The notes beneath the pieces are model-generated. The model saw only the letters and a program-made list of their open reading frames with translations. It was not told the DNA's origin and did not search any database. A stretch of DNA of 64,000 nucleotides from Paenibacillus monticola (GTDB taxonomy: Bacteria > Bacillota > Bacilli > Paenibacillales > Paenibacillaceae): contig NZ_WJXB01000012.1 of assembly GCF_009664975.1 (NCBI RefSeq), positions 62,001-126,000 of the forward strand. The letters are read 5' to 3'. Shown here piece after piece: positions 6,904-13,755 of this stretch; within the stretch, counting starts at the first letter, position 1, and each line of letters opens with the position of its first letter. A program made the position numbers and the translations under genes.

Positions 6904-7366
6904 TGATCCAAATCTTCGATATTAGGAAAAAACCACACTTATTAAAAGATGCTATAGATTACTTTTGGAATCAATGGGGTTCAGATTCGAATTACAACTT
7001 TTATCGTGATTGTATGGAAAGAGCGTCTGAAACACAGAGTGTGATATACCTGGATTTTATATAGCAATGGAAGGGAATAAGATCATCGGGTCCTATGCTC
7101 TGTTGAGAAGCGAATTAAATAGCAGACAAGACCTTTCTCCTTGGTTGGCTTGTCTTTTTGTTGAACCTGAATATAGGAGGAAGAACATAGGAGTGCAACT
7201 CCAGAACCACTCAATAAATCAAGTAAGGCTGAAGGGATATGAAAAACTGTATTTATGTACTGATTTAACTGATTATTATGAGAGAAATAACTGGAACCAT
7301 ATAGGTAAGGGCTACTCAATAGATGATAATGAAACAAGAATATATGAATATCAAATAAGGAACTAA
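6904..7366 (+). pseudogene. Frameshifted GNAT acetyltransferase
   Basis: A TTG at 6904 behind CAAGGAGAG opens a frame encoding IQIFDIRKKPHLLKDAIDYF and on to RASETQSVIY, then stops at 7060. The second part, PGFYIAMEGNKIIGSYALLR onward in another frame, ends at 7366. The two join near 7043-7048, where GATATACC has two extra bases compared with the frame needed, probably a TA duplication. Together they make a complete GNAT protein of about 153 residues, with the acetyl-CoA loop CLFVEPEYRRKNIGVQLQ and LYLCTDLTDYYERNNW. Function is lost unless the shift is a sequencing error or programmed; the C-terminal part alone lacks the first strands. Confidence 0.75.
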
Positions 7367-7398
7367 CGGCTGTGTAAGAACAACAAAGGAGAGATAAT

Positions 7399-7947
7399 AT
7401 GACTCATTTTCCTGTATTAGAAACAGAAAGATTGGTGCTAAGACAGCTAACACAAAACGATTCCATAGAAATTTTTCAATACTTCTCTTTGGATGAAGTT
7501 ACGAAGTTTTATGATTTGGAGAGTTTTACAAATATTGAACAAGCAGAAGAACTAATTCAAAAATGGAATCAAAGATTTGAAAGTAATCAAGCCATTCGCT
7601 GGGGAATCACTTTGAAGTCGGAAAACAAGGTAATTGGAACATGTGGATTTCATGGTTGGATGAAAAATCATTATAAAGCGGAAATCGGATATGAATTAAC
7701 ACCAAAATATTGGCGACAAGGTTTTATGACTGAGGTAATTGAAAAGGTTATAGAATATGGATTTAATGATCTTGGATTAAACCGAATTGAAGCATTTGTA
7801 GAGCCAGGGAATATGGGATCAAGAAAGGTGCTTGGGAAAATTGAATTCACTGAAGAAGGGACTTTGAAGGAACATTTTTATTGGAGAAATCGGTTTGTGG
7901 ACACTGTGATATATGCATTACTTAAGAAAGACTATAAAGTGCATTAA
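7399..7947 (+). CDS. GNAT acetyltransferase, RimJ/RimL type
   Basis: The 182-residue protein opens with LETERLVLRQLTQNDSIEIF, the hallmark of RimJ/RimL-type N-acetyltransferases. It continues with NKVIGTCGFHGW, the acetyl-CoA region EIGYELTPKYWRQGFMTEVI, and NRIEAFVEPGNMGSRKVLGKIEFTEEG. All core motifs are present, so it should transfer acetyl from acetyl-CoA to an amino group; the substrate is unknown. AAAGGAGAGATA lies about 6 bp before ATG 7399. It follows the broken GNAT gene by 32 bp with no repeat between them, and is closed by attC-like copy 11. A distant paralogue lies at 20003-20557. Confidence 0.85.
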   Translation: MTHFPVLETERLVLRQLTQNDSIEIFQYFSLDEVTKFYDLESFTNIEQAEELIQKWNQRFESNQAIRWGITLKSENKVIGTCGFHGWMKNHYKAEIGYELTPKYWRQGFMTEVIEKVIEYGFNDLGLNRIEAFVEPGNMGSRKVLGKIEFTEEGTLKEHFYWRNRFVDTVIYALLKKDYKVH

Positions 7948-7972
7948 TTAGTGGGCTTCATTAAAAAGGGGT

Positions 7973-8030
7973 CACTTCGCCTAACAAGGTATCTACAATG
8001 TGGGACATTCGCCTATTGCTGTACCAGAAG
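7973..8030 (+). repeat. attC-like repeat, copy 11 (left half, decayed right half)
   Basis: CACTTCGCCTAAC (7973-7985) is followed by TATCTACAATGTGGGACATTCGCC. The left core is a perfect RYYYAAC match, but the expected GTGAAT...GTTR arm is not recognisable before the next gene. Confidence 0.65.
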
Positions 8031-8068
8031 AAGTAATACAATCATAAAATTCTAGGGAGGGAATAGAC

Positions 8069-8863
8069 TTGTCAGAAACCGAGAAAGTTCTTACTGGTGG
8101 GAATATAAATAAGGTCGTGAAAGTAGGGAATACAGTTCGTCGGGAGGCTAATTCCAATCCTTATGTGTATGAATTGCTAATACACCTTGAAAAGGAAGGT
8201 TATCCCTATTCACCTAGATATTTAGGATTGGATGAAAAGAATAGAGAGATTCTATCTTACCTTGAAGGAGTAGTTCCGGGGAATATCTACCCTGAAATTG
8301 AAGGATACATGTGGTCGGATGAGGTTTTATACGAACTTGCCAAACTCTTAAGAAGATATCATGACGTAACTGTTGGGTTTATACCTACTTCGAAATCTAA
8401 AAATGAATATCCAGTGAGGTCTTTACATGAAGTCGTTTGCCACAATGATGCTGCTTTGTATAACGTTGTGTTTAAAGACAAACTTCCTGTAGGGATCATC
8501 GATTTTGACATGGCTGGGCCAGGTCCTCGTATTTGGGACATTGTTTACACTTTATATACATCTGTTCCACTTGCAGAGTTTGAACCAAGTCAAAATAACC
8601 ACGAAGTTGAAAGATATAACAGAGAGAGTCATGCATCAGTAAGGAAAAGGCGTATAGAACTATTTTTTGATTCCTACGGATTGGATGTTCCAAAAGACCT
8701 TAAGGAGTGGGTAATTTCCCGTATTAAATTCATGTGTACTACATTATCTGAACGTGCTGCATCCGGAGATCTCGCATTTATTAAATTAGTTGAGGAAGGT
8801 CATCTTACTCATTATGAGAAAGAAATTGAGTTTCTTGAAAAACATTTTGATGACTGGATGTAA
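8069..8863 (+). CDS. Aminoglycoside phosphotransferase (APH)/choline kinase-like protein
   Basis: The 264-residue product carries the APH-family catalytic motif VCHNDAALYNVVF (HxDxxxxN, about residues 126-138) and the metal-binding IIDFDMAGPGPRIWD (about 143-157). It should therefore transfer phosphate from a nucleotide to a small hydroxyl substrate. The N-terminal VLTGGNINKVVKVGNTVRRE fits the nucleotide loop of this family. Start TTG 8069 is chosen because AGGGAGGGAAT lies 7 bp upstream. Whether it modifies an aminoglycoside or another metabolite cannot be read from the sequence. It lies after attC-like copy 11; its own closing repeat is represented only by the half-copy 12. Confidence 0.85.
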   Translation: MSETEKVLTGGNINKVVKVGNTVRREANSNPYVYELLIHLEKEGYPYSPRYLGLDEKNREILSYLEGVVPGNIYPEIEGYMWSDEVLYELAKLLRRYHDVTVGFIPTSKSKNEYPVRSLHEVVCHNDAALYNVVFKDKLPVGIIDFDMAGPGPRIWDIVYTLYTSVPLAEFEPSQNNHEVERYNRESHASVRKRRIELFFDSYGLDVPKDLKEWVISRIKFMCTTLSERAASGDLAFIKLVEEGHLTHYEKEIEFLEKHFDDWM

Positions 8864-8919
8864 TAATAGAAGGAATTATATTGTACCTTAAGTGAAATTA
8901 CCGATGAAGGAGAATTCAA

Positions 8920-8970
8920 TGGAGTTTACATTAATAAAAAAAGAAGATAAGAGGCATGAGAAGAATTAAT
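8920..8970 (+). pseudogene. Short gene remnant (16 codons) before copy 12
   Basis: ATG 8920, preceded by AAGGAGAATTCA, encodes MEFTLIKKEDKRHEKN and stops at TAA 8968-8970. The good ribosome site and the position just before half-repeat copy 12 suggest the first codons of a cassette gene whose remainder was deleted together with the left repeat arm. Confidence 0.35.
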
Positions 8971-8991
8971 GGTCAATCTGAACGATCTGGG

Positions 8992-9058
8992 CAGATTTGG
9001 AGAAGTAGATACGGCAAACAACCCTAGCAGGTTCATGAATACCAGAACGTTAGGTGGA
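8992..9058 (+). repeat. attC-like repeat, copy 12 (right half only)
   Basis: AGATTTGGAGAAGTAGATAC, then ACCCTAGCAGGTTCATGAATACC and GTTAGGTGG (9049-9057). GTTAGGT is a perfect GTTRRRY match. The left arm is missing. Confidence 0.7.
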
Positions 9059-9090
9059 ATCACTTGAAACACTAAAGAAAGGAGTTTTCA

Positions 9091-9867
9091 ATGAAGTATC
9101 CATTAATAGTTTTGGATTTAGATGGAACGCTCCTCAACTCTGATAAACAAATCACGGAGCGTAATTATAACGCTATCATCGCCTGTTCTAAGCAGGGTAT
9201 AAAATTCATATTTGCAACCGCCCGTCCACCAAGAGCAGTCCGCACGTTTTTACAAGATGAATTGCTGAGTATGGGGTCATTTATTTATTATAATGGTGCT
9301 TATATTAGTTGTAACTATACTGGCATTCATCATCATGAACCTATTGAATCGCTCCTCACATCTGAAGTTTTGGATTATTGTTTAAATTGTAATCCGGAAC
9401 TAGATCTCAGTATAGAAGTGATGGATGAATGGATGAGCTTAAGGGAATATGACTACACAACACTTATGAAAGTTAAAGGAAATCCAATTGTTAAATCATT
9501 AGCAGAACTCAAAAGTTATAAAGCAACAAAAATACTTTTCTCTGGAAACATAGATACAAATTCATTTATAGAGAAATTTGAAGCAAAGTTAAACATTTTG
9601 GTTACAGACAAAGGAAAACTAGTTCAAATCTCTTCAATTAAGGCATCTAAAGAAAATGCTGTAGCTATTTTATGTAAGAGGCTGAATATCTCTCTTGATA
9701 ATGTAATGGTATTTGGAGATGATTTTAATGATGTTGGGTTATTTAGGATTTGTGGATGGCCTGTAGCAATGGCTAATGCGATTGAAGAACTGAAAGAACT
9801 ATCAAAAGATATTTCTGAAACTAATGATAATGATGGAGTGGCAAAAATATTAGAAAAGATTTTGTGA
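9091..9867 (+). CDS. Cof-type HAD-IIB hydrolase (sugar-phosphate/FMN phosphatase family)
   Basis: Residues 8-13 read LDLDGT, the HAD nucleophile motif DxDGT. Motif II is FATARP (about 41-46), motif III a Lys in SSIKASKENAV (about 184), and motif IV GDDFNDVGLF (about 209-218). The 258-residue length and alpha/beta cap between motifs II and III are those of Cof/YwpJ-type phosphatases, which remove phosphate from small metabolites in the cytoplasm. All catalytic residues are present. AAAGGAG lies 8 bp before ATG 9091. The unit opens at copy 12; the closing repeat is lost. The substrate is not determined. Confidence 0.88.
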   Translation: MKYPLIVLDLDGTLLNSDKQITERNYNAIIACSKQGIKFIFATARPPRAVRTFLQDELLSMGSFIYYNGAYISCNYTGIHHHEPIESLLTSEVLDYCLNCNPELDLSIEVMDEWMSLREYDYTTLMKVKGNPIVKSLAELKSYKATKILFSGNIDTNSFIEKFEAKLNILVTDKGKLVQISSIKASKENAVAILCKRLNISLDNVMVFGDDFNDVGLFRICGWPVAMANAIEELKELSKDISETNDNDGVAKILEKIL

Positions 9868-9876
9868 GCAACTCAA

Positions 9877-9942
9877 GATTATTCAATAGATTTCTATAAT
9901 AAATTAGGATTGAAATTATTACTAGAAGAGTGGGGGAATTAA
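9877..9942 (+). pseudogene. Possible 3' remnant of a cassette gene
   Basis: A frame encoding DYSIDFYNKLGLKLLLEEWG and then N-stop lies just after the HAD gene, with no start codon or ribosome site. The coding-like composition suggests the tail of a gene joined here by deletion, which would also explain the missing attC-like repeat after the HAD gene. Confidence 0.25.
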
Positions 9943-9979
9943 TAGGTTAAGAACGAAATAACCTGAAAGGATTGATTAA

Positions 9980-10447
9980 ATGCCATCTCATGAATTTATA
10001 GTTGGTGAAGAACAAGTTTCATTAGTTGATGTCTCATGGAATGAAAAGAGAGTTGTAATAAATGGACTTGAGGCTACGCCTCAGGCATCAATTGATGATG
10101 AACTTATAAATTATTTTAATGATTCATTGGAATGGATTAAATCTAGAGGTCCCAGTGAATCTTTCTCAGGATATGGATTAGACCGATATGGATATACAAT
10201 TATTCGAGATAAAGAAAGTCTAGTCACTTTTAAGAATATTATTTCTTCTTGGAAGGATCTATTTGATAACGCACCCAAAGATCTTATTATTACTGGGAAC
10301 TACGGTTGGGAAGCTGGCACTGACGTTGGCCATTATGAAAAGATATCATTTAACAGGATTGAATTAATAGGTTCACTAAACAAATTAATAGAAGTAATAG
10401 AAAATGCACTGAAAACAAATCAATGTGTAATACATCTTGGGATTTAA
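9980..10447 (+). CDS. Hypothetical cassette protein, 155 aa
   Basis: ATG 9980 follows GAAAGGATTG at about 6 bp. The product starts MPSHEFIVGEEQVSLVDVSW, is 155 residues, acidic and soluble, with YGLDRYGYTII and a C-terminal helix ELIGSLNKLIEVIENALKTN. The compact acidic alpha/beta build is like several immunity-protein families, but no family is confidently recognised. No toxin gene is adjacent. It is closed by attC-like copy 13. Confidence 0.7.
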   Translation: MPSHEFIVGEEQVSLVDVSWNEKRVVINGLEATPQASIDDELINYFNDSLEWIKSRGPSESFSGYGLDRYGYTIIRDKESLVTFKNIISSWKDLFDNAPKDLIITGNYGWEAGTDVGHYEKISFNRIELIGSLNKLIEVIENALKTNQCVIHLGI

Positions 10448-10482
10448 TAAAAGATTGATCTTTAAGCATTCCAAAGAAGCAG

Positions 10483-10632
10483 GTTACTTCGTATAGCAAT
10501 GTATTCATGCATTGGCAGGCAAGCTGCATGGGTCCCGGAAGTGGATTCGAAGAAGTGATTGCAGGGATACAACCGCACCAACTAACCGCAGCGCGGCCGC
10601 CACTTCGTAGCTTTAGGTGATGGGACCTCACT
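10483..10632 (+). repeat. attC-like repeat, copy 13 (right arm decayed)
   Basis: GTTACTTCGTATAGC (10483-10497) then TGTATTCATGC is a typical left arm. The inner stem GCAAGCTGC and the loop GATTCGAAGAAGTGATTGCAGG are recognisable. After CCGCACCAACTAACCGC... the expected GTTCGTGAAT-GTTR arm is replaced by unrelated sequence. Confidence 0.65.
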
Positions 10633-10683
10633 TTGAAATCACAGTAATGAATATTTTTATGAATGTTTATCCAGGAGGTAATA

Positions 10684-11268
10684 ATGACAACATATATTTA
10701 CTTTGTTAGGCATAGCGAATCATCCAAATCAGAAGGAAATGAACGAACTCGAGGATTAACTGATAAGGGTAAGCTTGATTCCCGTAAAATAACGGAACTA
10801 TTGAAGAATGAAGAAATTGATACTTTTATTTCAAGTCCTTATAGTCGCGCTATGATGACCATTGAGGAAGTAGCTCAACAAAGTGGTAAAGAGATTTTAG
10901 TGTTTGAAGATCTTAGAGAACTTGTATTTTCAAGAGAGGATATGGTTATTCCAGACAAAGAAGTATACTCACTCGTAAATAAAATGTTTATGGACCCAAA
11001 CTATAAAGAACCTTATGGAGAGTCCATAAATGATTGCCAGCGGCGATCTGTAGCAAGATTGAAAGAAATAATAAAGAACTATAAGGGGCAGAAGATAGCG
11101 ATAGGAACTCATGGATTGGTCATGACATTAATGATGAGGTATTTTGATGATCAATACGGGTATGAGTTTTTAATGAAAACATCAAAACCAGATGTATATA
11201 GGTTGGAGTTTAACGGTGAAGAATTAGTAAATACCCAAAGAATATATAAAAATGTAACTTGGGGGTGA
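10684..11268 (+). CDS. Histidine phosphatase family protein (phosphoglycerate-mutase-like)
   Basis: I choose ATG 10684 because CCAGGAGGTAATA lies just upstream; an in-frame ATG at 10663 has no ribosome site. The 194-residue protein has YFVRHSES near the N-terminus (the RHG-type motif with His as phospho-acceptor), SSPYSRAMMTIEEVA, a proton-donor Glu region, and AIGTHGLVMTLMM with the second catalytic His. It should be a cytoplasmic phosphatase of small phosphorylated metabolites; the substrate is unknown. It ends 4 bp before the Nudix gene, so the two are probably co-transcribed. Confidence 0.88.
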   Translation: MTTYIYFVRHSESSKSEGNERTRGLTDKGKLDSRKITELLKNEEIDTFISSPYSRAMMTIEEVAQQSGKEILVFEDLRELVFSREDMVIPDKEVYSLVNKMFMDPNYKEPYGESINDCQRRSVARLKEIIKNYKGQKIAIGTHGLVMTLMMRYFDDQYGYEFLMKTSKPDVYRLEFNGEELVNTQRIYKNVTWG

Positions 11269-11272
11269 TTAA

Positions 11273-11755
11273 ATGGATGAAATAGTCGTTATACATGGAC
11301 TTAATAATGTACCAGACAATGATTTGGAGTTTGCAGTGATTTTTGCTAGGTATAAGAATCAATGGATTATTAGTCGACAGCAATATAAGAACACATGGGA
11401 AGTACAGGGCGGTCATCGGGAGTTAGGGGAGAATATTGAGTTTACAGGAGCAAGAGAATTGTATGAAGAATCTGGTGCCAAACAATTTAGAATTACTCCA
11501 ATAACTGATTACTCTATGATAATACATGGAGGTAGAAGCTTTGGACGTCTCTTTTATGCGGACGTATATGTGATTTCTGAATTGCCTGGAGGACATGAAA
11601 TAGAAGAAGTACGATTAGTAGACACATTTCCTGAGAATATGACATATGTACAAGTACACGAATTACTTTTTATGACCATCAAGGATAACAATAAAGATGA
11701 AAACAAAAGATGGTACACATATGAAATACATAATAATATAATAACTTTGAGATAA
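11273..11755 (+). CDS. Nudix hydrolase
   Basis: The 160-residue protein contains a complete Nudix box, GHRELGENIEFTGARELYEE then SGA, which fits Gx5Ex7REUxEExGU with U = L and A. It should hydrolyse a nucleoside diphosphate linked to another moiety, using Mg2+ held by the Glu residues. ATG 11273 follows GGGGGTGATTAA, and the upstream phosphatase stops at 11268. The phosphatase/Nudix pairing suggests joint clean-up of phosphorylated compounds, but this is inference. Confidence 0.85.
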   Translation: MDEIVVIHGLNNVPDNDLEFAVIFARYKNQWIISRQQYKNTWEVQGGHRELGENIEFTGARELYEESGAKQFRITPITDYSMIIHGGRSFGRLFYADVYVISELPGGHEIEEVRLVDTFPENMTYVQVHELLFMTIKDNNKDENKRWYTYEIHNNIITLR

Positions 11756-11871
11756 CTTGAAGAAGTTGACTATTACAGAGAAATTCACAGTATAAATGAA
11801 ATGCTGATACCAGGACGTTCTCAGAAATGGCCAAAGAAAATACTTATAAATAAGGGTGAATCATAAAGATA

Positions 11872-12345
11872 ATGTTACTCCCAACTGGTATCACTGGATT
11901 CGGATCGCCGAAACGTTCAATAACCTCTATGGAATTTTTGCAACTATGTTTTCATATAAAGATAATCTTTAACTATAAAGATTTTGAACATATGAATACT
12001 TATAGTACCAACTACTATGTTGGCAGATTTACCTCAGAGGATAATAAACTATTTATATTTATGAATAAATACTATCCTTATGTAACTACTGCAGACAGCT
12101 ACGAGTTTGGAAATATAAGTTTTGTTGAGAATTCAGACATCAAATCATGTATCGATAGTTTGGAATATAGATTTGTTGATTCCATAGATGCAGAATACAA
12201 TATATACAAGTATTTGGAAGTCGAGCAGCTTAATTCATTAATGACTTATGAACAAATAAGCAATTTGCATGAAGATGAACAAAATCAAATGAAGTATTGG
12301 AAACCTCAAACAATAAAAGAGATTATTTTTAATAATTGGGATTGA
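11872..12345 (+). CDS. Hypothetical protein, 157 aa
   Basis: The product begins MLLPTGITGFGSPKRSITSM and is soluble, with many Tyr and Asn residues and an acidic C-terminus (LMTYEQISNLHEDEQNQMKY). The start at 11872 has only a weak upstream AAGGGTGAATC. I recognise no domain. It is an AT-rich, single, + strand gene like the cassette genes to its left, but no attC-like repeat is visible on either side. Confidence 0.55.
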   Translation: MLLPTGITGFGSPKRSITSMEFLQLCFHIKIIFNYKDFEHMNTYSTNYYVGRFTSEDNKLFIFMNKYYPYVTTADSYEFGNISFVENSDIKSCIDSLEYRFVDSIDAEYNIYKYLEVEQLNSLMTYEQISNLHEDEQNQMKYWKPQTIKEIIFNNWD

Positions 12346-12419
12346 GTGAATAAGTCATTCTCATCTGATAACAACATAAGTACGTCTTCTAAGATCTGAA
12401 ATAATCGAAAGGGGTAAAA

Positions 12420-12842
12420 ATGAAATTCACCTATACGCTTACCAATATAGGTTGGGGGGATGTTTATCTTAAAATCGGACAAACTGAAATTTATATGGAA
12501 ACCTCTTATCTATCGGAACCATTAATTGATCTCGTGCGATCAGTAGAATGTCTTATTCCCAGTCTCAATGAACCGGATGAAGCAAGAGATGTCGTTACGT
12601 TTGATTGGGACTCTGAACCTGCAATACATAGATGGAGAATTACAAAGGTAGCTAATACGAAAATACGAATTGAAATAAAACTTTTTGAAGATGGAATAAA
12701 GACAAACTCAGGAGAATTATTACTAAGTGAAGAATGTGACCTAATGGAATTTATACAAGAACTAGTCGAAGCACTAGAAATGCTCTTAAAGAATCATGGA
12801 TTAGTTGGATCAATTTCCGACTCACGTAAAAGAGATAAATGA
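12420..12842 (+). CDS. Hypothetical protein, 140 aa
   Basis: ATG 12420 is preceded by GAAAGGGGTAAAA. The 140-residue product (MKFTYTLTNIGWGDVYLKIG...) is acidic and beta-rich in its first half, with VTFDWDSEPAIHRWRITKVA, and ends in a helix FIQELVEALEMLLKNHG. It resembles small single-domain proteins found next to mobile or polymorphic-toxin regions, but no function is recognised. No repeat separates it from its neighbours. Confidence 0.65.
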   Translation: MKFTYTLTNIGWGDVYLKIGQTEIYMETSYLSEPLIDLVRSVECLIPSLNEPDEARDVVTFDWDSEPAIHRWRITKVANTKIRIEIKLFEDGIKTNSGELLLSEECDLMEFIQELVEALEMLLKNHGLVGSISDSRKRDK

Positions 12843-12964
12843 ATGGATCGAAAACATAGAGTCAAATTTGAGCGATGAACTAACGTTAATTAAGAAGAGT
12901 ATTTTATGAGAATTCATATTTCGATGATCAATAGACTAGAAGATACAGGAGGTATCAGAGTGAT

Positions 12965-13645
12965 ATGCTTGAAATAGTGGAGCGCTGCAGTACAGACAGG
13001 GGAGAAATTCAACTTCAAAGAAGAGGTGAACATTATGAAATCATCTATAATGGTACCTTTCTTATGTCGACTTATAATGGAGAATCTGAGAGATTACTAG
13101 TAAAAGCAGCAATGGATCGATGTGATAATGTCAGTAGTGTACTGATTGGGGGTCTAGGCGTAGGGTTCTCATTGGCTGAATCATTACTATATCCCAAAGT
13201 TGAAAAAGTTGATGTAGTAGAAATTGAAACTGTTATTATAAAATGGAACAAAGAACATCTTAAAACATTTTCTTCATCTGCACTGGATGATCCGCGGACC
13301 CACATAATTAATACAGATCTCATTAAATGGATTTATAGTACAGACAACAAATACGATGTTATTTGTTTGGATATTGATAATGGTCCAGACTGGATTGTAT
13401 CTAACTCAAACAGTAACTTGTATGCAGATCATGGAATTAATGAGCTTGTAAGATTGTTAAATCCAGGAGGCGTTATTTCGTTTTGGAGTGCTAATGAATC
13501 ATCAGATTTTCTGGAGAAATTAAAAGAATTATTTGAAACAGTAGAAGTAATCCTAATTCCTCAAAAGTTAGGCGAACCCGATTATGTTTATCTAAGTAAA
13601 TCTCCTAGAGCGAATCTGGCGCAAAGTTCCACAATTCTTCCTTAG
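12965..13645 (+). CDS. Spermidine-synthase-like methyltransferase-fold protein
   Basis: The 226-residue protein has the nucleotide-binding GGLGVGFSLAESLLYP (about residues 60-75), an acidic strand end VDVVEIE and CLDIDNGPDWIV, as in the spermine/spermidine synthase and class I SAM-methyltransferase fold. It is shorter than typical SpeE (about 275-300 residues) and lacks a clear N-terminal tetramerisation domain, so the true substrate is uncertain. AGGAGGTATC lies about 12 bp before ATG 12965. It is the last gene of the AT-rich + strand region; base composition changes to a more GC-rich style just after it. Confidence 0.7.
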   Translation: MLEIVERCSTDRGEIQLQRRGEHYEIIYNGTFLMSTYNGESERLLVKAAMDRCDNVSSVLIGGLGVGFSLAESLLYPKVEKVDVVEIETVIIKWNKEHLKTFSSSALDDPRTHIINTDLIKWIYSTDNKYDVICLDIDNGPDWIVSNSNSNLYADHGINELVRLLNPGGVISFWSANESSDFLEKLKELFETVEVILIPQKLGEPDYVYLSKSPRANLAQSSTILP

Positions 13646-13755
13646 CGGTTAATTAGTAAACATGCTATATTATGACAGAAAGGGTTGAAAGCCCTTACTT
13701 ATTCAGATACGGGTGATCATTCCATGATCCCATGACGAAGAGAGGAAGAGGCTGC

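Noticed and set aside
611..10632. CRISPR array or simple tandem repeats
   Set aside because: Copies are 100-230 bp, spaced by whole genes of varied length, and each is itself an inverted repeat; no short identical direct repeats with uniform spacers are seen and there are no cas genes.
1..13645. Prophage or transposon origin for the accessory region
   Set aside because: No phage structural, integrase, transposase or terminal repeat genes are visible; the recurrent attC-like borders explain the structure better.
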